Positions 43,774 to 51,958 of a stretch of 64,000 nucleotides of DNA are shown here, piece after piece. The notes beneath the pieces were generated by a model. That model had not been told where the DNA came from, made no database searches, and worked only from the letters and a program-made list of their open reading frames with translations. Position 1 is the stretch's first letter. Each line of letters opens with the position of its first letter. Position numbers and translations under genes: made by a program. The DNA comes from Streptomyces coelicoflavus (GTDB lineage: Bacteria > Actinomycetota > Actinomycetes > Streptomycetales > Streptomycetaceae): positions 372,001-436,000 of the forward strand of contig NZ_BEWB01000008.1 of NCBI RefSeq assembly GCF_003112555.1. The letters are read 5' to 3'.

Positions 43774-44736
43774 ATGCCCGAGTACGGCTATTTCCTCTCG
43801 TGCGAGCAGTACGGTCCCGCGGAGCTCATCGAGCAGGCGCGGATGGCCGAGCAGGCCGGATTCCAGGCGCTGTGGATCTCCGACCACTATCACCCCTGGA
43901 ACGGTGAGCAGGGCCAGAGTCCGTTCGTCTGGTCGGTGATCGGCGCACTGTCCGACGCCGTGTCCCTGCCGATCGAGACGGCGGTGACCTGCCCGACCGT
44001 GCGCATCCACCCGGCGGTGGTGGCCCAGGCCGCGGCGACCAGCGCGGTGATGACGGACGGCCGCTTCCGGCTGGGCGTCGGCACCGGCGAGGCGCTGAAC
44101 GAGCACATCTTCGGCGACGCCTGGCCCGCCGCGCACGTACGCCTGGAGATGCTCGAGGAGGCCATCCTGATCATCCGCCGGCTGCTCACCGGCGAGGAGG
44201 TCAACCACCACGGCACCCACTACACGGTGGAGAACGCCCGCCTGTACACGGTGCCGGACGAGCCGGTCCCCATCGACATCTCGGGTTTCGGTCCGTCGGC
44301 GACGAAGCTGGCGGCACGGGTCGGCGACGGCTACATCACGATGATGCCGGACGCCTCGATGGTGGAGCAGTACCGCAAGGGCGGGGGCGGCGGCAAGCTG
44401 GTCAGCGGAGGCACGAAGGTCTGCTACGACACCGACAGGGACGCCGCCGTACGCACGGTGCACCGGCTGTGGGCCAATGAGCAGCTGCCCGGCGAGCTGG
44501 GCCAGGTGCTGCCCTCGCCGAAACACTTCGAGCAGGCGCAGACCCTGGTCACCGAGGACATGGTCCGCGACAGCCGGGTGTGCGGCGACGACGTCGACGA
44601 GCACGTCGCGGAGCTGAAGCAGTTCGCCGACGCCGGCTTCGACCGGGTCTACGTCAACCAGATCGGCCCGGACCTGCGCGGCTTCTTCGACCTCTACCGC
44701 ACCAAGGTGCTGCCGCAGCTCCCGCAGAGCGCCTGA
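43774..44736 (+). CDS. F420-dependent LLM-class oxidoreductase, TIGR03557 type
   Basis: A 320-residue luciferase-like TIM-barrel protein: MPEYGYFLSCEQYGPAELIE, FQALWISDHYHPWNGEQGQS, GRFRLGVGTGEALNEHIFGD and the C-terminal AGFDRVYVNQIGPD. This matches the TIGR03557 group, relatives of F420-dependent glucose-6-phosphate dehydrogenase with unknown substrate. F420 use is by family. GGAGG is 9 nt before the ATG. It is divergent from NDH-2 and followed by a strong terminator. Confidence 0.92.
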   Translation: MPEYGYFLSCEQYGPAELIEQARMAEQAGFQALWISDHYHPWNGEQGQSPFVWSVIGALSDAVSLPIETAVTCPTVRIHPAVVAQAAATSAVMTDGRFRLGVGTGEALNEHIFGDAWPAAHVRLEMLEEAILIIRRLLTGEEVNHHGTHYTVENARLYTVPDEPVPIDISGFGPSATKLAARVGDGYITMMPDASMVEQYRKGGGGGKLVSGGTKVCYDTDRDAAVRTVHRLWANEQLPGELGQVLPSPKHFEQAQTLVTEDMVRDSRVCGDDVDEHVAELKQFADAGFDRVYVNQIGPDLRGFFDLYRTKVLPQLPQSA

Positions 44737-44752
44737 CGCGCGTCCCGGCCGG

Positions 44753-44811
44753 GCGGACAGGGGTGCGCCCCGCACGGACTGTGCATCCGTGCGGGGCGCA
44801 CCCCTGTCCGC
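44753..44811. terminator. 26-bp perfect hairpin, bidirectional terminator
   Basis: A perfectly paired 26-bp stem (44753-44778 with 44786-44811) and a 7-nt loop lie between the convergent F420 oxidoreductase and holin-like genes. It is the longest uninterrupted stem noticed in the window and serves both strands equally. Confidence 0.85.
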
Positions 44812-44824
44812 TGTCCGCGTCCGG

Positions 44825-45358
44825 TCAGCCGCGCTCGCGCCGGGCCTCGGGGTCGATGTCGTCCTGACGCGGGGCCGCCGGTCCGGTGCCGCCCGGTGCG
44901 GGCGTGCCCGCGCCCGGGGCGCCGGTCGCCCCGCCCACACCGCCGGGCGCGACGGGCGGCATCGGCGGGTACGGCACACCGCCGAGGCCGCTCGGCGGCC
45001 CGCCGGGCGCGCCGCCGCCGACGACGTGCCCGGGACCGGAGCCGTGGGCCGAGCCCGGTCCGGAGGCGTGCGGGCGGGCCGCGCCGCGCAGCAGGTGGGC
45101 CGCGACGCCCAGCAGGGCGGCCGTGATCAGCGCGGCGGCCCAGCCGGGCAGTACGAGGGCGAGTGCCAGTCCCACGGCCAGCGCGACGGCGGCGCCCGCG
45201 TACAGGGCGGCGGTGCCGGACGCGGCGTACAGCGCGGCCTTGCGGCGCTGCCTGCGGGTCTGTTCGCGCAGTTCGTCGCGCACGGTCTCGCGTGCCACCT
45301 GCGCCAGTTCGTCGACCAGTTGCCTGTCCAGGTGTTCCAAGTGATCCATGCGTTCCAT
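44825..45358 (-). CDS. Holin-like (phage holin family / holin-X type) membrane protein
   Basis: 177 residues. A short charged N-terminal helix (RQLVDELAQVARETVRDELR) precedes two hydrophobic helices (AALYAASGTAALYAGAAVAL, GLALALVLPGWAAALITAAL), then a long Gly/Pro-rich tail. This is the actinobacterial phage-holin-like family often found in small stress genes, not a phage gene. The ATG at 45358 lacks a ribosome binding site; a GGGTAC ends 9 nt upstream. Function unknown. Confidence 0.68.
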   Translation of the reverse strand: MERMDHLEHLDRQLVDELAQVARETVRDELREQTRRQRRKAALYAASGTAALYAGAAVALAVGLALALVLPGWAAALITAALLGVAAHLLRGAARPHASGPGSAHGSGPGHVVGGGAPGGPPSGLGGVPYPPMPPVAPGGVGGATGAPGAGTPAPGGTGPAAPRQDDIDPEARRERG

Positions 45359-45367
45359 GTGTTGCGG

Positions 45368-45373
45368 GTACCC
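45368..45373 (-). promoter_or_regulatory. GGGTAC core before the holin-like gene
   Basis: GGGTAC on the minus strand, within GGGTACCC, ends 9 nt before the ATG, the same arrangement as at the DUF6158 gene. No GNNT -35 element was found at the standard distance, so it is a weaker candidate. Confidence 0.35.
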
Positions 45374-45425
45374 GCGGGCCCGGCTTCCATGGCCGGACCG
45401 GAGGTGCTCGGCCGGTGGGCGCAAC

Positions 45426-45431
45426 TAGGCT
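45426..45431 (+). promoter_or_regulatory. Leaderless-type -10 (TAGGCT) for the VOC gene
   Basis: TAGGCT is followed by exactly 7 nt and the ATG, so transcription would begin at or next to the start codon. No ribosome binding site is present, consistent with a leaderless message, common in Streptomyces. Confidence 0.65.
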
Positions 45432-45438
45432 CCTCCGT

Positions 45439-45789
45439 ATGGACATTCTGGGAGCCACACTGCGCATCTACGTCGACGACCTGGACAAGGCGATCCCCTT
45501 CTACGAGGGGCTGGCCGGCGGCGACGCGCTCCGTTTCGAACGCGGCGGCGTCGAAGTCGCCGCCGTCGGCTGCTTCCTGCTGATGAGCGGGCCCGAGTCC
45601 CAACTCGAGGTGTTGCGCAAGGTGGCCGCGACGATCGCCGTGACGGACGTCGAGGAGACGCGTCACGTGCTCAGCTCGCTGGGCGCGGACATCATCGCCG
45701 GACCGGTCGCCACCCCCGTGGGCCGCAACCTGATCGCCCGGCACCCCGACGGGGCGATCTACGAGTACGTGGACCGGCAGCAGAAGTAG
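45439..45789 (+). CDS. VOC-family (glyoxalase-like) protein, short
   Basis: 116 residues: MDILGATLRIYVDDLDKAIP opens the first module (FYEGLAGGDALRF), and HPDGAIYEYVDRQ closes the second. It is a compact single-unit VOC protein of unknown substrate. Translation probably starts on a leaderless transcript. It is divergent from the holin-like gene; a G-rich repeat follows the stop. Confidence 0.85.
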   Translation: MDILGATLRIYVDDLDKAIPFYEGLAGGDALRFERGGVEVAAVGCFLLMSGPESQLEVLRKVAATIAVTDVEETRHVLSSLGADIIAGPVATPVGRNLIARHPDGAIYEYVDRQQK

Positions 45790-45815
45790 ACGGGTCCCGG
45801 GGGTGCGGGCGAAGT

Positions 45816-45853
45816 GGGCGGGGGCGGGCGGGGATGGGCGGGGGCGGGCGGGG
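45816..45853 (+). repeat. Duplicated G-tract block, potential G-quadruplex
   Basis: The unit GGGCGGGGGCGGGCGGGG occurs twice, separated by AT, giving at least eight G-runs of three or more within 38 bp. It lies between convergent VOC and DUF5107 genes and abuts the latter's stop. A G-quadruplex on the plus strand is possible. Confidence 0.6.
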
Positions 45854-45854
45854 C

Positions 45855-47903
45855 TCACCCTCCGTCCGGTCGCATCCGGAAGTCGTAGCGGGCCGGGAGG
45901 GGCGCGTCGTCCAGCCGCGCCCACAGCAGGCCGATGCTCTCGGCGCCCTCCCTCAGGTCGGCGACCTCGAAGCCGTCGTCGAAGACGGCCCGCGCCTCCT
46001 CGCGCCGGCCCTCGGCGGCCAGCAACTCGGCCTCGGTCAGCCGGAACCGGCCCCGGGTCCGGGTCGCGGGCTCCAGGCGCTCCCACACGGCACGGGCGTC
46101 CGCGGTACGCCCGGCCGCGAGCAGCGCCCCGATCGACTCCCGGCCGAGCGCGGCGGCGACGGTCGTCCACCGCACGTCACCGCCCGGACCGCCCGGTCGG
46201 CGTGCGCACAGGTCGTCGAAGGCCTCCGCGTACCGGTCGGCGGCGCGCTCGTGGTGGCCGTCCTCCTGGTCGGCGACGGCGAGGCAGCGCAGCAACGGCC
46301 AGCGGTGGGCGGCGGTCTCGGGGCTCTTGCCGCTGCGAGGGCTCTGACGGCCCTGGAGGCTTCGGAGGCTTTGGAGGCCGCGTTCCCAGCTGCGTACCGC
46401 CTGGGCGCGGTCGTCACCGTGCCACTGGGCCACGCCGAGGTGGTACTCGGCCAGCGGTGTGGCGGCGGTCGTCTCCAGCATGTCCCGCCAGGGCCGGGCG
46501 ACCAGCGTCCCGCCGGGCGGTTCGTGGTGCTCCGGCTCGGGCAGCGACCCGGCGCGCAGCAGGTGCAGCCAGGGCCGCTGCTGCTCGCCGAGGGTGTCCT
46601 CGGCGAAGGGCGTGCCGGGCAGTTTCCAGCCGGCCCGCAGCACTTCGAGGGCGCCCCAGCCCGACCCGGTGGCCAGGCGCTCGCCGGGCTCGGCGTCGGC
46701 GTAGGGCAGCCAGGCGTCGTACGCGGCGTCGACACCGGCCCGCGGCAGGGCGGCCTCGAGCCGGTCCTCGGCCCCGCGCAGCACGGTGTGCCAGTCGCCC
46801 TCGGGCGGGGTGTCGAGCGGTCCGTAGGCCTCCAGCCAGGAGACCTCGCTCTCGGCCTCCAGCTTGACGTGTTCGAGCTGGGTGCGGACGAGCCCGGCCT
46901 GGATCTCGCAGTAGCCGCCGGTGCCGGGCTCGGTGAGCCACTCCTGCCAACGGCGCCCGCCGGGCCCGGTGCCCCACACGAACAGCTTGCGGCCGCGCAG
47001 CACGTCGGTCGAGGTCTGCACCAGCCCGTGGCCGTGCTCGTCGAGGGCGGCGATCCAGCGGCGCCGGCCGTCCGGCACCTCGTAGAAGTAGTCGGCGGCG
47101 TAGGTGCTGTTCGGCGGGTACGTCCGGTCGATACCGTCGTACTCCGGGACGGGAACCCGGCGCAGTCTGCGCTCGTAGCCGATGGGGGTGCCTCCCACGC
47201 CTTTGGGGCAGTGGGGGAGCCAGGCCTCGTCGGCGGGGGCGAGGACGCGGCGGTCCTCGGGGACGGCGATGTTGGACCACCAGTAGGTGGGCGCCGGGCG
47301 CTCGTGCGGGTTGCGGATGCGGGCGCCGACGTAGAGGAAGTCCGAGCCGTCCGGCAGCCACAGGTCGACCTGGAAGGGCAGGTCGCGCAGTCGCTCCCAC
47401 TCCCACAGGCGCAGCATCCGGCCGCCGTCGGGGGCGGGGACGAGGGCGGCGTGCACGGGTGAGCAGGACAGGGTGGTGTGGCCGGTGGCGCCGATGTTCC
47501 ATTCGATGCCGCCGGAGAACCAGGCGCCGTTGAGGGCGAAGTTGGCCGGCTGGAGGACGGGGTTGACGTAGAGGAGTTCGCGGTCGGTGGGCTTGTGGCG
47601 GAGGGAGCCGATGCGGCCGCCGAGGGCCGGCAGGACGGTGGCCCGCAGCCGGTCGTTCTCGATGACGAGCGCCTCCAACTCGCCCGGTTCGCGTCCGCGT
47701 CCGTAGCCGTCCCGGACCTGGGCGGGCAGCAGGCTGCGCAGCGGTTCGTAGTCGACCTGGCGGGCCATGTCGCGCGGCAGGTCCGCCCGGTCCCGGTCGT
47801 CGATGCGGTGGGCCTCGTCCAGGGGGCGCAGCGGCGGCAGGGGGTTGTCCGGCCCCAGCGGTGCGGCGGGCAGGGTCAGTACCTCACGTCGGATCGTCGT
47901 CAC
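45855..47903 (-). CDS. DUF5107 / TPR protein (galactose mutarotase-like)
   Basis: About 682 residues. The N-terminal two-thirds is a beta-sandwich of the DUF5107 type (ENDRLRATVLPALGGRIGSL, NPVLQPANFALNGAWFSGGI, EWNIGATGHTTLSCSPVH, YWWSNIAVPEDRRVLAPADE). The C-terminal third is helical with TPR-like repeats (LAEYHLGVAQWHGDDRAQAV, AAGRTADARAVWERLEPATR). Related proteins sit in carbohydrate-use loci, and the mutarotase-like fold suggests sugar binding. The GTG start is typical of homologues, but its ribosome binding site is weak; longer in-frame extensions look non-coding. Confidence 0.8.
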   Translation of the reverse strand: MTTIRREVLTLPAAPLGPDNPLPPLRPLDEAHRIDDRDRADLPRDMARQVDYEPLRSLLPAQVRDGYGRGREPGELEALVIENDRLRATVLPALGGRIGSLRHKPTDRELLYVNPVLQPANFALNGAWFSGGIEWNIGATGHTTLSCSPVHAALVPAPDGGRMLRLWEWERLRDLPFQVDLWLPDGSDFLYVGARIRNPHERPAPTYWWSNIAVPEDRRVLAPADEAWLPHCPKGVGGTPIGYERRLRRVPVPEYDGIDRTYPPNSTYAADYFYEVPDGRRRWIAALDEHGHGLVQTSTDVLRGRKLFVWGTGPGGRRWQEWLTEPGTGGYCEIQAGLVRTQLEHVKLEAESEVSWLEAYGPLDTPPEGDWHTVLRGAEDRLEAALPRAGVDAAYDAWLPYADAEPGERLATGSGWGALEVLRAGWKLPGTPFAEDTLGEQQRPWLHLLRAGSLPEPEHHEPPGGTLVARPWRDMLETTAATPLAEYHLGVAQWHGDDRAQAVRSWERGLQSLRSLQGRQSPRSGKSPETAAHRWPLLRCLAVADQEDGHHERAADRYAEAFDDLCARRPGGPGGDVRWTTVAAALGRESIGALLAAGRTADARAVWERLEPATRTRGRFRLTEAELLAAEGRREEARAVFDDGFEVADLREGAESIGLLWARLDDAPLPARYDFRMRPDGG

Positions 47904-48010
47904 GGCCCCATGGAAGCCGCTCACCGACGGTGTGAACAGAGGATCCGTCGGCCTGGCCGGGGCGACGTGGCTCACGTTTGATCCGCTGGGGCGCGGTGCG
48001 GGCCCGGGTT

Positions 48011-48016
48011 TAGGCT
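48011..48016 (+). promoter_or_regulatory. Candidate -10 (TAGGCT) for the DUF6204 gene
   Basis: TAGGCT lies 39 nt before the GTG, giving a leader of about 30 nt that carries GAAGGAG. No strong -35 element. Confidence 0.45.
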
Positions 48017-48055
48017 CGGGCGGTCGGCGCGTCCGCAAGCGAAGGAGAACGGCAC

Positions 48056-48418
48056 GTGAGTGAGCAGCCCGTGGCTGAGCAGCACACCTACCGGGTGATC
48101 GTCCGGGGAACCTGGGACGGTCTGACCGAGGACGCCCGTGCCCGGTTGCTGGCCGAGGCGGACGAGCACGGGATGGCGAGCATGCGGTTCACCGAGGAGG
48201 GCTCGCTGTCGTACGAGCCCGCTCCGCTGAAGCACTTCTCGATGCGTTACGTGGTGGTGTCGGACGCGGCGGACGGCGAGGAGATGGCGGGCGTGATCGC
48301 CCAGGACCGGGCGGAGGGCGCGCTGCGCGGTCTCGGCTACGGCTTCCGCGATCTGCGGTGCACGGTGACGGACCTGGACACGATGAAGATCAACCGGAAG
48401 TCACGGACTCGGCGGTGA
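48056..48418 (+). CDS. DUF6204 family protein
   Basis: A 120-residue soluble protein: TYRVIVRGTWDGLTEDARAR, GMASMRFTEEGSLSYEPAPL, LGYGFRDLRCTVTDLD. This is the streptomycete DUF6204 pattern; role unknown. The GTG has AAGGAG 9 nt upstream. The final 29 bp overlap the 3' end of the convergent acetyltransferase gene. Confidence 0.82.
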   Translation: MSEQPVAEQHTYRVIVRGTWDGLTEDARARLLAEADEHGMASMRFTEEGSLSYEPAPLKHFSMRYVVVSDAADGEEMAGVIAQDRAEGALRGLGYGFRDLRCTVTDLDTMKINRKSRTRR

Positions 48419-48968
48419 TCGCCCAGCGCTGGTGGTCGCGCCAGGCGCCGTCGATGTAGAGCATCCTCGGCGAGAAGCCCTCCAGGTGGAAGCCGCAGGC
48501 GCGGGCCAGCGCGATCGAGGCGGCGTTGCCCGGCTGGACGTTGATCTCCAGCCGGTGCAGTCGCATGGGTCCGAACGCGTACCGCACCACGAGGTCCAGC
48601 CCTTCGCGCATCAGCCCGCGGCCCGCCGCGTGCGCGAAGGCGCCGTAGCCGAGCGCGCCGCTGAGGAATCCGCCCTCGACGATGTTGTTGATGTTCACGA
48701 ACCCGGCGATGGAGCTGCCGGGTGCGCCCCCGGAGGCCGTGTCCGGGTCCTTCTCGCACACCAGGAACCCGGCCTTGGTGCGGTCCTCGATCAGCCGGCC
48801 CGCGTAGGCCTCGTACGCCTGGGCGCTGTCCGGCGGGAAGAGCCAGGGCTGGTGCAGGTCCTTGCTCTCCCGGGCCCGGGCGGTGAACTCGGCACCGTCC
48901 TCGTAGGTGAAGGACCGGATGCCCACGCGCGGGCCCTCGGCGAGGTGGCGGGTCGGGGTGTGCGGCAT
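48390..48968 (-). CDS. GNAT-family N-acetyltransferase (RimJ/RimL-like)
   Basis: 192 residues. GIRSFTYEDGAEFTARARES at the start, SSIAGFVNINNIVEGGFLSG in the middle, and the acetyl-CoA core GRGLMREGLDLVVRYAF with INVQPGNAASIALARACGFH. The RimJ/RimL type usually acetylates protein N-termini or small amines. It starts 18 bp after the LD-carboxypeptidase stop and may belong to that operon. Its 3' end overlaps DUF6204 by 29 bp. Confidence 0.9.
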   Translation of the reverse strand: MPHTPTRHLAEGPRVGIRSFTYEDGAEFTARARESKDLHQPWLFPPDSAQAYEAYAGRLIEDRTKAGFLVCEKDPDTASGGAPGSSIAGFVNINNIVEGGFLSGALGYGAFAHAAGRGLMREGLDLVVRYAFGPMRLHRLEINVQPGNAASIALARACGFHLEGFSPRMLYIDGAWRDHQRWAITAESVTSG

Positions 48969-48986
48969 GGGGTCACCCTACGACGG

Positions 48987-49919
48987 TCAGCGCAGCGCCG
49001 GCCGGTCGAGGGTCAAGGTGCCCGCGTCCGCGTCGAGTTCCGCCGGTATGCCGAACGGAACCGTCAGCGCGCCCTCGCAGTGCCCGAACCCGAAGTCCTC
49101 GACGACCGGCACCCCGAGGCCGCCGAGCCGGTCGGCCAGCAGGGGCCGCAGCCGCTCGTAGGGGTCGCACGCCTTCCAGGAACCGAGCAGCACTCCGGCG
49201 ACCCCGTCCAGCCAGCCGGCGCGCAGCAACTGGGTGAGGTAGCGGTCGACGCGGTACGTCTCCTCGCCCACGTCCTCCAGGCACAGCAGTCCGCCGCGCG
49301 CCGAGGGCCGGGCGTGCAAGGTGCCCAGCTCGGCCGCGAGCAGGGCGAGGCAGCCGCCCAGGGTGACGCCGCGAGCCCGGCCCGGCACCAGTGGCGTACC
49401 GCTGGAGGCGATCACGCGGACCCTTTCGGGCGCGAACAGGGTGGCCCTCAGGTGTTCCTGCGCCCGGGAGTTCTTGACGAAGTCGATCCCGGCCGCCATC
49501 GGGCCGTGCAGGGTGGCCAGGCCCAGTCGGGTGGCGAACGCCTCGTGCAGCACGGTGATGTCGCTGAAGCCGACGAACACCTTCGGTCCGGCCGCGCGCA
49601 TCGCCTCCCAGTCGAGCAGGTCGACCATGCGCTGGGTGCCGTACCCGCCGCGGGCGCACAGCACCGCGTCCACGGACGGGTCGCACCAGGCGGCCTGGAG
49701 GTCGGCGGCCCGGTCGGCGTCGGTGCCCGCGAGGTAGTCGAAGGTGCCGTGCCGGTCCAGCACGTGCGGTGCCACGACCGGGTCGAGGTCCCAGCCGCGG
49801 AGCACGTCGAGTCCCGCCTGGAGCCGCTCCTCGGGCACGGGTCCGCTGGGCGCGACGACGGCCACCCGGGCGCCCGGGGCGAGCCGGGCCGGTCGGACCA
49901 GCTCTCCGACCTGGCTCAC
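48987..49919 (-). CDS. LD-carboxypeptidase (peptidase family S66)
   Basis: 310 residues. The S66 triad is visible: Ser119 in FVGFSDITVLHEA, Glu215 in GGLLCLEDVGEE and His280 in EDFGFGHCEGALTVPFG. These enzymes cut the L-Lys/DAP-D-Ala bond of murein tetrapeptides in peptidoglycan recycling. RVAVVAPSGPVPEERLQAGL opens the N-terminal domain. No signal peptide, so cytoplasmic. The GTG overlaps the stop of the S9 peptidase gene (GTGA). Confidence 0.92.
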   Translation of the reverse strand: MSQVGELVRPARLAPGARVAVVAPSGPVPEERLQAGLDVLRGWDLDPVVAPHVLDRHGTFDYLAGTDADRAADLQAAWCDPSVDAVLCARGGYGTQRMVDLLDWEAMRAAGPKVFVGFSDITVLHEAFATRLGLATLHGPMAAGIDFVKNSRAQEHLRATLFAPERVRVIASSGTPLVPGRARGVTLGGCLALLAAELGTLHARPSARGGLLCLEDVGEETYRVDRYLTQLLRAGWLDGVAGVLLGSWKACDPYERLRPLLADRLGGLGVPVVEDFGFGHCEGALTVPFGIPAELDADAGTLTLDRPALR

Positions 49920-51871
49920 CGGGTCAGCTCCAGGGCCGGCACGCCGGGCGGGGTCAGGCCGAAGACCTGTGCGTAGAGGGAGAGTTCGGCCTCCAGGGCA
50001 CGCACCATGGTCTCCGCCCGGCGGAATCCGTGCCCTTCGCCCTCGAAGGTGAGGTAGGCGTGCGGTACGCCGCGGCCCGCCATGCGTGCGAGGAACCGCT
50101 CGCACTGCACGGGCGGGCAGATCACGTCGTCGAGTCCCTGGAGGAGCAGGAACGGGGCGGTGACGCTGTCGGCGTGCTCGGCGGGCGAACGCTCGGCGTA
50201 GCGGTCCGGGACCTCCGCGTACGGGCCGATCAGGCCCTCCAGGTACCGCGACTCGAAGTCGTGGGTCTCTCCGGTGCCCCAGCCGGTGAGGTCGAGGATC
50301 GGGTAGAGGATCGTGCCGCAGGCGTAGACGTCGGTGGTGGCCAGCGACGCGGCGGAGGTCCAGCCGCCCGCGCTGCCGCCGCGCACGGCGAGCCGCTCCG
50401 GGTCCGCGGTGCCCTCCTCGGCGAGGGCGACGGCCACGGCGGCGCAGTCCTCGACGTCGACGACGCCCCACTGCTCGTGCAGCCGGTTGCGGTACTCCCG
50501 GCCGTGCCCGCTGGAGCCCCCGTAGTTGACCTCGGCGACGCCGATGCCGCGGGAGGTGAAGTAGGCGATCTCGAGGTCGAGGACGAGCGGGGCGCGGCTG
50601 GTGGGACCGCCGTGCACCCAGATGACGTACGGCGGCAGTTCGCCGTCCGGGGCGCGGCAGCCGGGGTTGTGCGGCGGGTAGAGGTGGGCGTGGACCTCGC
50701 GTCCGCCGGGGCCCCGGAAGGTGCGGATCTGCGGCTCGGGGTAGTAGGCCGGGTCGGTGGCGTCCTTGTGCGGGGCGCCGATCACGCGGGCGCGGCCGGT
50801 GCGGGTGTCCAGTTCGACGATCTCGTAGCCGCTGTGTGCACCGGCGCCGACGCCGACGGCCCGCTCGCCGTGCGCGGCGAGGGCGGGCGCGAACTCGGTC
50901 CAGGGGCCCACCGCGTCGACGACCTCGCCGGTCTCGGGGTCGAGTACGCCGAGGACGGCGGCGCCCCGGCCGTGCAGGACCGCGATCAGGCCGCTGTCCA
51001 GGGGCGCGAACCAGCGCTGCCCGAGCTTCCACAGCGGCCCGCCGAACTCCTCCTCGCGGGCGCACAGGGGCTGCCCGTCGCGGTACAGGTTCCACCAGCC
51101 GGTGCGGTCGGAGGCGTACAGCAGGGTGCCGTCCGGGGCCCAGTCGACCTGGGCGATCGACTCCTCGGGCCCGCCCGCGACGGTCCGGGCGTCCTGGAAG
51201 GTGCTCTCGGGACCGACGTCGGCGACGATCAGTTCGGTGCCGTCCCAGGGCATGCGGGGGTGGTCCCAGGCGAGCCAGGCCGCGCGGCGCCCGTCGGGCG
51301 AGAGGCGGGGTCCGGTGACGAAGCGGTGCCGTTCGGGGGCGAGTTCGCGGACGGCGGCCCGGTCGTCGGCCGCGGAGCCGTCCAGCGGCACCGCCACCGG
51401 CACCCGGCGCAGGTCGGTGGGGCCTTCGCCGGTGAACTCCTCAAGGACGCACCACACTTCGCCGCGCTCGGGGCGCGGGTCCGGTTCGATCCAGCGCAGG
51501 CCGCCGCCCACCGCGGACAGCGGGGTCAGCGGGCGTGGTTCACCACCGCCCGGGGTGAAGGCGTACAACCGCTGGTCGGCGAAGTTCACGAAGACGACGA
51601 GCGGGCCGGTGCCGGTCGTGACCGCGGCCCACGGACGGCCGCCGTACTCGATGACGCGGCTGCGCACGTTCCACGGTGCGGGCAGCACCGGCTCCTCGGT
51701 GCCGTCGGCGTGCCGCCGCACCAGGGTGCGCCGCCCGCCCTCGGTGGGGCGGGGCGCGGTCCACCACACCTCGTCACCGACGAAGCCGACGTCGTCGGGC
51801 CGTCCGTCGTGCGCGGCGGCGAGGGCCGCGTCGACGGGTGAGGGCCACGATCCGTACGAAAGAGTCGGCAC
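49916..51871 (-). CDS. S9-family (prolyl oligopeptidase-type) peptidase
   Basis: About 651 residues. A beta-propeller-like N-terminal half is followed by an alpha/beta hydrolase domain with the nucleophile in AVRGGSAGGWTSAASLA, the acid in LLLQGLDDVICPP and the histidine in FEGEGHGFRRAE. It likely trims small peptides in the cytoplasm; there is no signal. Two GTG starts have ribosome binding sites, the chosen one and one six codons earlier. It overlaps the LD-carboxypeptidase gene by 4 bp. Confidence 0.9.
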   Translation of the reverse strand: MPTLSYGSWPSPVDAALAAAHDGRPDDVGFVGDEVWWTAPRPTEGGRRTLVRRHADGTEEPVLPAPWNVRSRVIEYGGRPWAAVTTGTGPLVVFVNFADQRLYAFTPGGGEPRPLTPLSAVGGGLRWIEPDPRPERGEVWCVLEEFTGEGPTDLRRVPVAVPLDGSAADDRAAVRELAPERHRFVTGPRLSPDGRRAAWLAWDHPRMPWDGTELIVADVGPESTFQDARTVAGGPEESIAQVDWAPDGTLLYASDRTGWWNLYRDGQPLCAREEEFGGPLWKLGQRWFAPLDSGLIAVLHGRGAAVLGVLDPETGEVVDAVGPWTEFAPALAAHGERAVGVGAGAHSGYEIVELDTRTGRARVIGAPHKDATDPAYYPEPQIRTFRGPGGREVHAHLYPPHNPGCRAPDGELPPYVIWVHGGPTSRAPLVLDLEIAYFTSRGIGVAEVNYGGSSGHGREYRNRLHEQWGVVDVEDCAAVAVALAEEGTADPERLAVRGGSAGGWTSAASLATTDVYACGTILYPILDLTGWGTGETHDFESRYLEGLIGPYAEVPDRYAERSPAEHADSVTAPFLLLQGLDDVICPPVQCERFLARMAGRGVPHAYLTFEGEGHGFRRAETMVRALEAELSLYAQVFGLTPPGVPALELTR

Positions 51872-51958
51872 TGACTCCTCCACTCCCACTTCTCCTCCAG
51901 CTCCGTACTTGTCCGGGCGACGCCCGTTCCCGGGATGCGGGGTCCGGGCCCCCGGTCT

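Noticed and set aside
44825..45358. Prophage lysis gene (holin)
   Set aside because: No endolysin, integrase or structural phage genes are nearby. Holin-like small membrane proteins are ordinary chromosomal genes in actinobacteria.
48987..49919. LD-carboxypeptidase as a dead enzyme because GGYGTQR has Thr where Ser is sometimes seen
   Set aside because: The nucleophile of this family is the serine in the GFSD motif, which is present, as are the Glu and His.
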